From Deinococcus detaillensis (GTDB taxonomy: Bacteria > Deinococcota > Deinococci > Deinococcales > Deinococcaceae), in the NCBI RefSeq assembly GCF_007280555.1, contig NZ_VKDB01000009.1, forward strand, positions 42,476-106,475: 64,000 nucleotides of DNA, given 5' to 3'. Shown piece by piece: positions 16,783 to 25,984 of this stretch. Position 1 is the first letter of the stretch, and every line of letters begins with the position of its first letter. The translations under genes and the position numbers were made by a program. Under the pieces are notes generated by a model. That model saw nothing but the letters and a program-made list of their open reading frames with translations, had not been told where the DNA came from and did no database searches.

Positions 16783-17775
16783 ATGCCAAACACGCCGTCA
16801 CCTGAGGGCGAGTTGTTGCGTCCCATTGATCTCCAAGGTCCCAATCCAGATGCGCAAGCGCCTTCCCTCTTTACCGCCCATCTCCTGCCGAGTGATCAGC
16901 CTGCGTGGTTGTCGATGCTCGTCGCCGCGCTGACCAACGCCACCAATGGAATTGTCATCAGTGCCAACGTCAAGGGACGCCCCATTGTCTACTGCAACCC
17001 GGCGTTTGAACAGCTGACCGGCTACACCCGCAGCGAAATCGTAGGCCACAACTGCCGCTTCCTTCAGGGTGAGGGCACCGATCCTGAGGCCATCCATCAG
17101 ATGCGGACGGCCTTCGACGCTGGAGCAGCGACTGAACTCGTGGTTCTGAATTACAAGAAAAGCGGAATGCCCTTCTGGAATGCCCTCAATATCGGACCGA
17201 TCCACAATGCTCAGGGAACCTTGACGCATTTCATCGGTGTTCAGACCGATGTGACCGAGCGCATCGACCTTCAAAAGCAACTGGAGCAACGCGCCTTCAC
17301 CGATGTGCTCACCGGCCTGCCCAACCGGGCGCAGTTCATGCATGAGCTGGAACGCGAGCTTGGTCTGGTCGACCGGCAAGGGCACCTCGCGCTGGGCTTC
17401 GTGGATCTGGACGACTTCAAGTCGGTCAATGACACTTACGGTCACAAGGCCGGAGACGAGCTGCTGATCCAGGTGGCTGCACGCTTGAGGGGCGTCGTCC
17501 GGGGAGCCGATCTGGTCGCGCGGCTGGCCGGGGACGAGTTCGTGCTGCTGCTAAGGCAAACCGCGTCCCGAGATGTTCTTGAACAGATCGGGTCCCGCAC
17601 GCTGGACACGTTTCAGCGGCCATTCGTGCTGGACGCCGCGACCGTAACCGTCCACGCCAGTCTCGGTTTCGTCCAGCACGTCGCTGGAGAGCATGCAGCC
17701 GCCTTGCTGGAACGTGCGGACCACTGCATGTACGCTGCCAAACACCAGGGGAAAAACAGTTTCGTGACGGATTGA
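16783..17775 (+). CDS. LOV-GGDEF blue-light-responsive diguanylate cyclase
   Basis: 330 residues. A PAS domain of the LOV class spans about 50-160. GHNCRFLQG at 88-96 is the flavin-cysteinyl motif, with photo-active Cys91, and LNYKKSGMPFWNALNIGPI plus THFIGVQTDVTER complete the fold. A short linker leads to a GGDEF domain (about 165-328): DVLTGLPNRAQF, DLDDFKSVNDTYGHKAGDELL and the active loop RLAGDEF, where AGDEF replaces GGDEF, a variant found in active cyclases. RGAD at 240-243 lies five residues before AGDEF, the position of the RxxD product-inhibition site. Predicted to make cyclic di-GMP from GTP under blue-light control. Single-gene unit, no membrane segment. Confidence 0.9.
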   Translation: MPNTPSPEGELLRPIDLQGPNPDAQAPSLFTAHLLPSDQPAWLSMLVAALTNATNGIVISANVKGRPIVYCNPAFEQLTGYTRSEIVGHNCRFLQGEGTDPEAIHQMRTAFDAGAATELVVLNYKKSGMPFWNALNIGPIHNAQGTLTHFIGVQTDVTERIDLQKQLEQRAFTDVLTGLPNRAQFMHELERELGLVDRQGHLALGFVDLDDFKSVNDTYGHKAGDELLIQVAARLRGVVRGADLVARLAGDEFVLLLRQTASRDVLEQIGSRTLDTFQRPFVLDAATVTVHASLGFVQHVAGEHAAALLERADHCMYAAKHQGKNSFVTD

Positions 17776-18029
17776 GCCTCGGACATTTCAAACGGAATCC
17801 GTATCACTACTCCAGAAGGTGTTGATCTGGCGTCAAGGGTATGCCGACAAGGGAATCAGCCGTAGAAATGTGGACACGCTAATGCTCCTCCCTAATGGGC
17901 TGGCCTTTGCCGAGCGCAGCACCGAGTGCTTTGCAACCGAGTGCCTTGCAGGCTCTGGCAGGGGTGATAGGGTTCGGTCAGAGCAGAAGCCGCCACCTAT
18001 TGGGGTACGGTAGAGCCAGGGAGGCCGTT

Positions 18030-18467
18030 ATGTCTGAAGGACGCCAGGATCGACCACAGCACATCGCCCTCAACCGCTATGACCTGAAGGGTCAACTCGC
18101 CCGCCTTCGCGGGGACGCGCCCCTCGCTCAATATGGACGCGATTCACTCACGCTCGTCCGTGACTCGAGCTTCACGCTCCTACTGGTCGCCCTGAAAGCG
18201 GGAACCGGTCTGCCGAACCACACGGCCCCCGGCCCGATCAGCGTTCTCGTACTTGATGGCCGCGTCGCGTTCACCTCGAAGGGCGAACGGTGTGACCTCG
18301 GCCCGCATGAACTGGTCACTCTGCCCGCCCGCATTCCGCATGAGGTGATGGCCTTGGAGGACAGCGCCATCCTGATTACCATCGCCGACCCTGTCACTCA
18401 TACGGATCCAGTCGGTCTTGAGAGCGAACGAGAGGTGAAGGCTGAGGAGTCTTCTCAGGAGAGCTGA
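18030..18467 (+). CDS. cupin-domain protein
   Basis: 145 residues from ATG 18030 with a GGGAGG-like ribosome site; an upstream GTG frame extension to 17895 is not protein-like. Single beta-barrel cupin signature: ALKAGTGLPNHTAPGPISVLVLDGRVAFTSKGERCDLGPHELVTLPARIPHEVMALEDSAILIT. One His of cupin motif 1 (NHTAPG) and one of motif 2 (IPHEV) are present. Small cupins of this kind bind a metal or small ligand; substrate unknown. The C-terminal tail is Glu/Ser-rich. Convergent with the Rieske gene. Confidence 0.75.
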   Translation: MSEGRQDRPQHIALNRYDLKGQLARLRGDAPLAQYGRDSLTLVRDSSFTLLLVALKAGTGLPNHTAPGPISVLVLDGRVAFTSKGERCDLGPHELVTLPARIPHEVMALEDSAILITIADPVTHTDPVGLESEREVKAEESSQES

Positions 18468-18505
18468 AGACCATAGCACCTTCTGGATGTCCTGCGCTCC
18501 GACCC

Positions 18506-18820
18506 TCAGCGCGGTAAGACGTAAAGTGCGCCCGCGTCCACGCTGGTCTGATACACCGCGACAGGCTTCACGGCGGGCAGCACTTTCGCCTTGCCAGTGG
18601 TCAGTTCGAACTGCGAGCCGTGTCGCTCGCACTTGATCCGTCCCAGGCTCACCGCCCCACCCAGTAGCGGGTAATCCTGATGGGTACAGTTGTTGCGTAG
18701 GGCGTAGAACTGCCCCTCGTAGTTCACCACCACGACGCTTTTCCCATCCACCTCGACCGCTGTCTGGCTCCCCTCAGGGAACGCCGCCGCCTGACCCACA
18801 AGAACGCGCATGTCTTGCAT
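18506..18820 (-). CDS. Rieske-type [2Fe-2S] ferredoxin
   Basis: 104 residues from the ATG at 18820; the frame runs upstream to 18925 but that part is low-complexity. Both Rieske cluster boxes are visible: [13 protein letters not shown] (C-x-H) and [15 protein letters not shown] (C-x-x-H). [17 protein letters not shown] is the strand leading to box 1. Size and sequence fit soluble non-haem Rieske proteins that carry electrons for oxygenases or nitrite reductases. No partner oxygenase lies next to it, so the electron acceptor is unknown. Confidence 0.85.
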   Translation of the reverse strand: MQDMRVLVGQAAAFPEGSQTAVEVDGKSVVVVNYEGQFYALRNNCTHQDYPLLGGAVSLGRIKCERHGSQFELTTGKAKVLPAVKPVAVYQTSVDAGALYVLPR

Positions 18821-18977
18821 TGTACGTCGTCGGTGTGGGCGTGCTCCAGAATCCAGGGAACCCTGATCTTGGCTTGATGGCGTTGAGCCGTCATCAGCTT
18901 CCGGGCCCGCCCCTGTCTGCATCAACTCTCAATATTTTCGTTTCGGCGACCATATGGGGCGCAAGCGGAGAAAGCCC

Positions 18978-20450
18978 ATGCGAACGTTAGCTTCCAGCCT
19001 GCTTGCCGTCTCCCTGTTGATGGTCGCCAGAACGACAGGTGCTCCGTCCATCACTGAGCCTCGACTCGCCTTTCTATTGATCGAGGGCAATGCCCCTGCT
19101 CATTTCCTGGGCCTTCCGGATGGCACGGTCGTCGTGAGACAACAAGGCACGCTCACCCTTCAGCTCAAGTTGAGCGCAGGGACGCCACTGTCTTCAAAGG
19201 CTCAAGCTTGCACCAGCCAGTTAGCGCTGAGCGTGAGTGCTCTGGACAGCCAGGCCCGTTTTACCCTGACGGCCCGTCACTTCACGGCCAACCATGCCGA
19301 CGTATGGATCAGCACCAATGGCAACTGCAACGATGCGGGCAGCGCACTGGGGAAACGAACGCTCCGTGCGGAAGGCTCAGTCAAGTGGACGTTTGCCACA
19401 AGCAACCGGGTGGACTCCTCGCCTGCAATTGCGGGAGGGAGCACGGTCTATATCGGTTCAGGAGATGCCAACGTCTATGCACTCGGTGCTGCGACGGGCC
19501 AGCTTCGGTGGAAGTTTAAAACGGGCGGTTACGTCTTTGCCTCACCTGTTCTGGGTACAGATGGCGTGATCTATATCGGGTCTACTGATCACAACATCTA
19601 CGCTATCAAGCCTGATGGCAAGCTTCAGTGGAAGTTCAGAACGGGCGGTTACGTCATCGCCTCGGCGGCCCTGGGGGTAGACGGCACCGTCTATGTCGGT
19701 TCCGATGACCGCAATGTCTACGCCCTCAATCCCTTGACGGGGAAACCCAAGTGGGTGTTTGGCACCGGCAAGGCGGTCGAGTCTTCACCTGCCATTGGTG
19801 CAGATGGCACGGTGTATGTCGGTTCAGCAGATACCAGCGTCTACGCCCTCAATCCCAGAACGGGTCGGCCCAGATGGACGTTCAGCACGAACGGTGCCGT
19901 CCTCTTTTCACCCGCGTTGGGTCAGAACAATGCGGTCTACATCGGTTCTAACGACGGGAACGTGTACGCCCTGGACGCCGCGACAGGCCAGCTCAGGTGG
20001 AAATTTGGGACGGGCAGCCTGGTGACCTCGTCACCTGCGGTTGGTGTAGATGGCACGGTCTACATCGGCTCCAATGACGGCAACCTGTACGCCCTGAACT
20101 CCCTGGATGGGCAACCCAGATGGACGTTTGCCACCGGCAACTTTGTCGCTTCTTCACCGGCTCTGAGTGCAGACGGCACGCTCTATGTCGGTGCTCATAA
20201 CGGGAACGTCTATGCCATCAACTCCCAAACGGGTCGGCCTCAGTGGAACTACCGTACGAACAGCCTGGTCATATCCTCGCCAGCGATAGGTACGGACGGT
20301 ACGGTCTATGTGGGTACAGGACGCAACGTTTCTGCCCTGTACTCGCTTTCACCTGGACTGGCGACCAGCAGTTGGCCCAAGCTCCATCAGAACAACAACA
20401 ATACGGGACGCCCAGAGAAGGTCGCTCCTTCCCAGAAAGCTCACCTGTAA
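18978..20450 (+). CDS. exported PQQ-like beta-propeller repeat protein
   Basis: About 490 residues from ATG 18978 (GGAGA ribosome site); an ATG at 18954 is possible. A signal peptide (MRTLASSLLAVSLLMVARTTGA) is followed by about 130 residues of unrecognised sequence. Then come eight propeller blades of about 38 residues with consensus SSPAIGxDGTVYVGSxDxNVYALNxxTGxxRWxFxTG, the PQQ_2/BamB-like pattern. The eight blades would close one propeller. Dehydrogenase residues are not evident, so a structural, binding or assembly role is more likely than catalysis. Adjacent repeats are very similar at DNA level, a sign of recent repeat homogenisation. Confidence 0.85.
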   Translation: MRTLASSLLAVSLLMVARTTGAPSITEPRLAFLLIEGNAPAHFLGLPDGTVVVRQQGTLTLQLKLSAGTPLSSKAQACTSQLALSVSALDSQARFTLTARHFTANHADVWISTNGNCNDAGSALGKRTLRAEGSVKWTFATSNRVDSSPAIAGGSTVYIGSGDANVYALGAATGQLRWKFKTGGYVFASPVLGTDGVIYIGSTDHNIYAIKPDGKLQWKFRTGGYVIASAALGVDGTVYVGSDDRNVYALNPLTGKPKWVFGTGKAVESSPAIGADGTVYVGSADTSVYALNPRTGRPRWTFSTNGAVLFSPALGQNNAVYIGSNDGNVYALDAATGQLRWKFGTGSLVTSSPAVGVDGTVYIGSNDGNLYALNSLDGQPRWTFATGNFVASSPALSADGTLYVGAHNGNVYAINSQTGRPQWNYRTNSLVISSPAIGTDGTVYVGTGRNVSALYSLSPGLATSSWPKLHQNNNNTGRPEKVAPSQKAHL

Positions 20451-20524
20451 CGGTTTCAAGAGTGGAGAAGGCGTGACAGGGCGGGCAGGCACGGCAGAGC
20501 CAACATCCCCTGATGCAGTGAACC

Positions 20525-22186
20525 TCAGATATTGGGCACGAGGTCAAAGTATTCGTGATCCTCGTTCGCGCCGCCAAAACCCTGGCCCACCTCCTTTTCG
20601 CTGGCAACGAACTCGATGCTGCTGATCCACTTGATCATCTTGTAACCCAGTTGATTCTCGGCCCGGAGTCTCAGTGGCGCACCGTGGTTGGCTCCCAGCC
20701 GCTCGCCGTTCATCTCGTAGGCCAGCAGACATTGCGGGTGCAGGGCGTCTCTCAGCGAGAGGGTCTCGTAATATTCGCCCCCGTACAGGCCCTCACCGAA
20801 CGAATGGAACACCATGACTTTCGCTTCAGGTTGGGGCCGCACCAGTTCGCTCAGGGCGCTCATGGACAGGCCGCCCCATTCGGCCACGCCGGACCAACCC
20901 TGGATGCAGTGGTGCAGGGTGATGTGATTTTCTTGACCCAGCGCTATGATCTCGCCGAGTGAGAGTTCGACTGGATGGTCCACCAGGCCCGACACGCGCA
21001 GCCTAAACCCTTGAAAGTCTTCGGCGAGCAGCGTCTGCCACTCCTCGGAAGTTGGCAGTTTGCCGTTTGACCAGAAGTGCGGCGAGATGTCGTCTCTGCT
21101 GAATTCGGTGCTGGGTGTCAAGGGATCAAGTGTCCGCAGGGTCAATGCGCCGACGGTGCGCCGGGCCGCGAGTTGCAGGGCGCGCGGACGATGCCACGAC
21201 ACCCAGTGGGCTGCAAATAGAACGGCGAGAGCGGCGGCGATGCCGATCAGGCCAAGTATCCAGCCGGTGGCGCTGCTGGTGTCATTGCCCATGACGATGT
21301 GGTTCATATTCCGGACGAAGCCGGTGGCGATCACCAGAGATACATGAATCACCAGGAACACCGAGAAGCCCACCATCAGTAGAAAATGCAGTGACCTGGC
21401 TCCCTGTCGCCCGCCAAACAAACGCGGGTACCACGAAAAGCGGCCATCCAGCGCGGGTGACATGGCCAGCCCGCTCAGGATGGACAGCGGAGCCATCACG
21501 AATACGACGGAAAAATAGGCGAGCTGCTGCAAGGCCTGATACGCATAAAAGCCGTCCGGTTCGGCGGGCAGGTGGAAGGTCGCGTAATGAACGAAGATGT
21601 TCCAGGATTCGGGGAGGATGCCCCAGTACGTCGGCACCAGCCGCGCCCAGTGCCCCTGCACGAATAGCAGCACGACGTAAATCACGCCAGTCAGCACCCA
21701 GAACAGCACCGAGAGAAAATGCCAGTGCCGGGCCACGCCAACGGTATGGCGGTAGCCCGGTAGGCTCCACAGCGGCGAGATGTAGCGGGCATCGTCTTTG
21801 GCTGTCCAGAGGCGGTCTGTAGGAACCTTCAGTGGCGTAAAGCGAATCCATTCCGAATTGGGGGTACAGTCGCGGTCGCGGTACAGGCGAGGGTGATCGG
21901 CCAGGATGGATAGGCCACTGCGAATCAGCAGCAGCGTCAACACGAAGCTGATGTAGTGGGCGGTCCGCAGCCAGAGCGGGAAACCTGACGAGGACGAGCC
22001 GGAAAAGGTGCGAACCGGGTCAGTCACAGCAGGCAGACCGAAAAGCCCGTACTGAATCCAGGCGATGATGATCGGCAGCGCCACCAGCGCTGTCAGACCG
22101 ATCAGCAATTCTGGCCGGATCCACAGGCCCGGACGGCGATCTACCGGGAAGTGAACACTATTTTCCTTTGGACGTGATGAATGCAT
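20525..22186 (-). CDS. cytochrome b561 / sulfite-oxidase-type molybdopterin fusion
   Basis: 553 residues. Residues about 20-320 form a membrane cytochrome b561-like domain with several hydrophobic helices and helix-borne His residues (WLRTAHYISF, VGVARHWHFLSVLFWVLTG, SLHFLLMVGFSVFLVIHVSLV). Residues about 360-553 are an oxidoreductase molybdopterin-binding domain: FQGFRLRVSGLVDHPVELSLGEI, then HHCIQGWSGVAEWGG with Cys427 as the expected molybdenum ligand, and GYKMIKWISSIEF. MsrP/MsrQ-like systems encode these as two proteins; here they are fused. Predicted membrane oxidoreductase moving electrons between quinone and a periplasmic substrate. A 35-bp tandem duplication covers the start region. 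Confidence 0.88.
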   Translation of the reverse strand: MHSSRPKENSVHFPVDRRPGLWIRPELLIGLTALVALPIIIAWIQYGLFGLPAVTDPVRTFSGSSSSGFPLWLRTAHYISFVLTLLLIRSGLSILADHPRLYRDRDCTPNSEWIRFTPLKVPTDRLWTAKDDARYISPLWSLPGYRHTVGVARHWHFLSVLFWVLTGVIYVVLLFVQGHWARLVPTYWGILPESWNIFVHYATFHLPAEPDGFYAYQALQQLAYFSVVFVMAPLSILSGLAMSPALDGRFSWYPRLFGGRQGARSLHFLLMVGFSVFLVIHVSLVIATGFVRNMNHIVMGNDTSSATGWILGLIGIAAALAVLFAAHWVSWHRPRALQLAARRTVGALTLRTLDPLTPSTEFSRDDISPHFWSNGKLPTSEEWQTLLAEDFQGFRLRVSGLVDHPVELSLGEIIALGQENHITLHHCIQGWSGVAEWGGLSMSALSELVRPQPEAKVMVFHSFGEGLYGGEYYETLSLRDALHPQCLLAYEMNGERLGANHGAPLRLRAENQLGYKMIKWISSIEFVASEKEVGQGFGGANEDHEYFDLVPNI

Positions 22187-22229
22187 GAATCTAGATTTTC
22201 CTTTGGACGTAATGAGTGCATGAATCTAG
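22161..22229. repeat. 35-bp tandem duplication across a start codon
   Basis: TTTTCCTTTGGACGTGATGA... at 22161-22195 is repeated at 22196-22229 with a few substitutions. On the minus strand the first copy contains the start and first codons (MHSSRPKEN) of the b561-molybdopterin gene. The second copy carries another ATG at 22221, out of frame with the gene because 35 is not a multiple of three. Confidence 0.85.
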
Positions 22230-22295
22230 CGCCTCCAGGTTTGCCCCCCCCGTCGACTACCGAGGGTGCGTCGAAAGCAGAGTGACCGCATCATG

Positions 22296-22566
22296 CTCGC
22301 GGGCTAGAAAGCGGCCAGGCGAGTCGAGGGCTACCCTGACGGGTTCAGAGTCTGGCTTTAAAGAATCTCGTCTTCAGGGATACCCGGCAGGTTGTGGGAA
22401 GCAGAGGGGCAACGCTCCGCTCCAAAAAACCCTTCGGGCAGCGTGGCGAGACTGCTCCGTCTCCAGCAGCTTACTCTCCTCAGAGCGTCGCGGCTCACAC
22501 ACTCAGCAGTCCTGTTCGCCATCCTGAAGTTGCAGGACGCCCACCTGCCAGCGGCTAAGCAGATGA
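22296..22566. repeat. dispersed ~270-bp repeat, copy 1
   Basis: Near-identical to 41887-42161, from CTCGCGGGCTAGAAAGCGGCC to AGCAGATGA, with scattered substitutions and a few-base indel. No open frame is conserved between the copies in a convincing way and no transposase similarity is seen. It may be a non-autonomous mobile element or a structured repeat of the kind common in Deinococcus genomes. Both copies lie beside gene remnants. Confidence 0.8.
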
Positions 22567-22599
22567 TTTGTCGCTGTTAGCGGTGACTGGGGCGGACAG

Positions 22600-22735
22600 C
22601 GGGATGAAACTGACGATGTTGCGGGCAAAGAACATTGAGGTGGTCTGGGCCGAGTACTTCCGGGTGGGCTGGCGGCTGACACTGCCAGTCCTGCTGGCAA
22701 ACTTCACCGCGCTGGCCGTTCTCAACGCGAAGACT
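22600..22735 (+). pseudogene. C-terminal remnant of ArsB-like permease
   Basis: The translated stretch LTMLRAKNIEVVWAEYFRVGWRLTLPVLLANFTALAVL resembles the end of ArsB/NhaD-type membrane pumps: an amphipathic segment (RRKGVEVSWGEYLRVG type) followed by a last transmembrane helix (LTxPVLL). Nothing upstream continues the protein; the dispersed repeat abuts it directly. Read as the tail left after deletion of the rest of the gene. Confidence 0.5.
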
Positions 22736-23051
22736 AGACAAGCGAAGCTGTCAACCTGGGATACACCCTAAATGGATGTCAGGCCAGAGCGCCCAAGACA
22801 TGATGAATACGGCATTTTCCTGGCCTATTTCAGTACTCGTCTCAAGGTCCAAGAATCTATCTGAACATTTTGGCCTGACGCCTTGTGCAATTGCCCGGCT
22901 TGAACAAGTAACGCACCGACTCACTTAGTGTGGATCTAGTAGAGTGGCCTCCCCTCCAGTTACCGAGGGCGCTGCTCGCCTTCAGACTTTGGGCAAACTG
23001 CCCCGAGCTGACCCTGCCTCACTGCGGCGGCATGAAGGCGACACCGTCCAC
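22736..23051. other. intergenic region, nothing recognised
   Basis: About 315 bases between the permease remnant and the deacetylase pseudogene. Short frames only; no repeat, terminator or promoter that I can support. Confidence 0.4.
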
Positions 23052-24279
23052 TCAACCGGTCTCTGCCAGCTCAGCGACCGTTTCGAGCTTGATCCGCTGA
23101 CCCGCCGCCACCGCGATGAATCTCGGTAGCACCCGCAGACTCTCGAGCACATTGTCGTACAACAGGACGATGCCGCCAGCACGCAGCTTTCTGACCAGCC
23201 GACTTTTCAGGATTGTCTGGCTGGTCTTGTCGAAGTCTGCCGGGTCGTCGGTTCAGAAGGCGGTCGTCAGCCCAAGTGACCCGGCCACCGCCAGTGTTTC
23301 TGGGGAACAGCGCCCGCCCGGAGGCCGGAAGTATTTCACTGCCTTGCCAGTGATGGCGCTCAGTATCTGATTGCACTGCTGAAGTTCGTCTTTCACCGTC
23401 TGGAGTGGCAGCCCTGTCAACCGGACGTGATGGAAGGTATGGTTGCCGATCTCGTGGCCGTGCGCTTGAATGTCACAAATGTAGTAAGGGTAGGCCCGCA
23501 CGTTGCGTCCGATGCAGAAGAAAGTCGCCTTCACGTTGGCCCGCTGCAAGATTTCAAGCAGCAGCGGTGCGTAGATCGGATGCGGCGCATCATCAAAAGA
23601 CAGAGCAGCGTTCCGGTGATGTGGACTGCCATGAAAGAAGACGCCTTTGTGGACGCCACCATTGAGCTGATCGGCGAGCTGGCGTACCCGTTGAGCGGCC
23701 AGCCCCTGGGGTGTTCCGACATACACCGGGACCTTCTCAAATTCGTGGGAAGCGGGCCGCACGGCGGCGGGAACCTGGTCCGGATTGACCTACATCTGGT
23801 CGTAGACCCGCCCCGGCTGGGCGAAGGCGGCGATGAATTCGCCCAGCCGGGCACGCGGCACTGAGACGGTTAGCAGCGGTGCGGGACCGCCGAAGCCCTA
23901 ATAGTTTCCGGCCCGGTAAGCGCTGACGGCCACCTCCGCGCGAGAAGTGCGCACGGCCAGGGTCTGCTCGACCGCCCTGCGGGTCAGCGCCTGGACATGA
24001 CTGGGCTGAACCTCGGCGTCGGGAATCAGCAGCACCGTGTGGGCCGCTTCCGACACGCCGTTGGTGGCGTACTCGCAACGATGAACTTCCGGAAAGTTGG
24101 GCAAGGTCAGTCTCGGCAGGGCCGGGGCCCGCCGTTGCCGGATACGTGAACGGCTCGACCAGGGGGAGGGGAAGAGGGTCAGGGTGACTGACGGGCGCAG
24201 CCTGCACGCGGCCCAGGCCAAGAGCGAGCGTTGTCCTGGTGAGCCAGGAGAGAAATTGACAGCGTGAGGGAAGCGTCAT
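23052..24279 (-). pseudogene. polysaccharide deacetylase with three in-frame stops
   Basis: A signal-peptide start (ATG 24279, MTLPSRCQFLSWLTRTTLALGLG) shifts frame near 24120 into a single frame continuing to a terminal TGA at 23052. That frame holds NodB-domain sequence: AALSFDDAPHPIYAPLLLEIL, VKATFFCIG, GHEIGNHTFHH and YFRPPGG, i.e. the catalytic DD and HxxxH motifs and the RPPGG motif. It is broken by TAG at 23898-23900, TAG at 23790-23792 and TGA at 23253-23255. Contexts (GNY*GFGG, DQM*VNPDQ, TAF*TDDPADF) suggest each was Trp TGG, one G-to-A change away. The intact product would be an exported polysaccharide or peptidoglycan deacetylase. Confidence 0.85.
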
Positions 24280-24639
24280 CTTCAGTTGGTTATTGTGATC
24301 CGGGCTGACAGGGCCGGAGATGAAATGACACGACTACCGATGCTGTCGAATACGGATTCCGCTGCTTGATTCGCTTGTATATGCAGCCATCAAGTAGGAA
24401 CGTGAGCAAACGCCAGGTGAAGGTGTCGTCAACTCCTCCGCCCTGCTCGACCTTCGCATAATGATCTTGCGATCACGTGAGGGCAGAGAGAAAAACTCCC
24501 ACGCCACTCCTCCACAACTCAGCTTGATTTGGGGAGGAACAGGGCGCTCGTTCTTTGTCGTTGAGCCGCGCTACATCTTGAGGATACCTTGAACGGTCAT
24601 TAAGGCAACCATCAACTTTACAAGAGCTTAACATGGCCC
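24280..24639. other. intergenic region upstream of copper island
   Basis: 360 bases between the deacetylase pseudogene and the DUF305 gene. No gene, repeat or clear promoter recognised; some short AT-richer tracts near 24590-24635 may hold the DUF305 promoter. Confidence 0.4.
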
Positions 24640-24711
24640 GTGCCAACTGCGGGGATGAGCATTCCGCAACCAGCGCAAAATCATTCAGATTCCCCGACTG
24701 GCAAACAACCC

Positions 24712-25173
24712 ATGAACAAAGCAATGGGGGGTTATGGCCGTTTCGCAGCCATGATCGCCACCTCCACCGTCGTCATGTTTGGCCTGATGTATCTCAACAC
24801 CTACCAGCTTGACCATGTCTACTTCAGCCAGACGCGGATGTGGATGGCCCTCTACATGGGCGCGGTGATGGCGGTCATCATGCTGGCTTACATGATGAGC
24901 ATGTACAAGAGCAGGAGCGCCAATATTGGCATCGTCATGGGCAGCACCGTTCTTTTCGCGCTTGCCCTGTGGCTGGTGCGCTCGCAAGCCACCGTGGGCG
25001 ACGTGGCCTGGATGAAAGCTATGATCCCGCATCACTCCATCGCCATTCTGACCAGTGAGCGGGCCAATATCACTGATCCCCGCGTACGGAAGCTGGCTGA
25101 CGGCATCATCGAAACGCAGCGCCGCGAGATTGCCGAGATGAAAGCGCTGATTGCCGATCTGGAAAGCAAGTAA
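24712..25173 (+). CDS. membrane-anchored DUF305 protein
   Basis: 153 residues from ATG 24712 (MNKAMGGYGRF); the frame extends to a GTG at 24640 and to another ATG at 24655, so the start is uncertain. Three hydrophobic segments occupy residues about 10-95 (MIATSTVVMFGLMYL, ALYMGAVMAVIMLAYMM, IGIVMGSTVLFALALWLV). A DUF305 domain follows: VAWMKAMIPHHSIAILTSERANITDPRVRKLADGIIETQRREIAEMKALI, with the HH metal motif. DUF305 proteins are often encoded with copper genes; their role is not settled. A degenerate paralogue lies at 15190-15585. First gene of the copper island. Confidence 0.85.
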   Translation: MNKAMGGYGRFAAMIATSTVVMFGLMYLNTYQLDHVYFSQTRMWMALYMGAVMAVIMLAYMMSMYKSRSANIGIVMGSTVLFALALWLVRSQATVGDVAWMKAMIPHHSIAILTSERANITDPRVRKLADGIIETQRREIAEMKALIADLESK

Positions 25174-25319
25174 ATACGGCGACCAATTCGTCATTTTGGA
25201 AGGAGGTGGCCAGCATCCCGTCACCTGCGGCGCTCGTCAGGAGGTAGAAACGATGTAAACCCCGTGCCTGCCCTCTCTGAACCACTCCGCCATCTCTTCT
25301 GTTTGCCCGAGGTAACACC

Positions 25320-25757
25320 ATGACCCAGTCTGCCACCCAGTTCATTCAGCGCATGCTGCAAACCCACCCCCAGTCCGGCCAGTCGCCATTCGAGATGAGT
25401 GCTCTAGTGGAATGCATCAGCGCCTGCTTCGAGTGTGCCCAGGTTTGTACAAGCTGTGCCGACGCCTGCCTAGGCGAGACCGAACACCTCTCGCACCTAG
25501 CCCACTGCATCCGGCTCAACTCGGACTGCGCCGACATCTGTGACACCACCGGGCGGATACTGATCCGTCAGACCCAGCCTGAACTGAGTGTCATTCGCGC
25601 TCAAGTGCAGTCCTGCCTAGCGGCCTGCAAAGCCTGCGGCGACGAGTGCAAGCAGCATGCCGAAAAGATGAATATGAAGCACTGCGAACTCTGCGCCGAG
25701 TCCTGCCGCCGCTGCGAGCAGGCGTGTCAAGCACTGCTGAATGGAATGCAAGCTTAG
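25320..25757 (+). CDS. Cys-rich four-helix-bundle copper-storage-like protein
   Basis: 145 residues with about 18 cysteines on amphipathic helices in CxxxC/CxxC spacing: CISACFECAQVCTSCADAC, HCIRLNSDCADIC, SCLAACKACGDEC, HCELCAESCRRCEQAC. This is the DUF326/Csp (copper storage protein) pattern, in which Cys side chains line the core of a four-helix bundle and hold many Cu(I) ions. No signal peptide, so a cytosolic Csp3-type protein is more likely than an exported Csp1. Starts at ATG 25320 behind GAGGT. Lies between two copper-associated genes, which supports the assignment. Confidence 0.88.
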   Translation: MTQSATQFIQRMLQTHPQSGQSPFEMSALVECISACFECAQVCTSCADACLGETEHLSHLAHCIRLNSDCADICDTTGRILIRQTQPELSVIRAQVQSCLAACKACGDECKQHAEKMNMKHCELCAESCRRCEQACQALLNGMQA

Positions 25758-25984
25758 TCTAAGAGAGTAAACGTTTTGACTCATCTCGGAGCTCAACGAA
25801 AGGTGGATGGATGAATCCATCCAAATGGACGCGGTGATGGGTTATAAGACGCTGCTCGCCGTTGGGGCTTAGCTGCAGCCTGCCATTCACACCTTCTGGC
25901 CCTGAGATTGAGAGCTGCTGATCAGGAAGGGTTGGGAGCATGGCGTGGAGTGAGCGGCGGCCACGCTACGGGGAGGCGAAGAAG

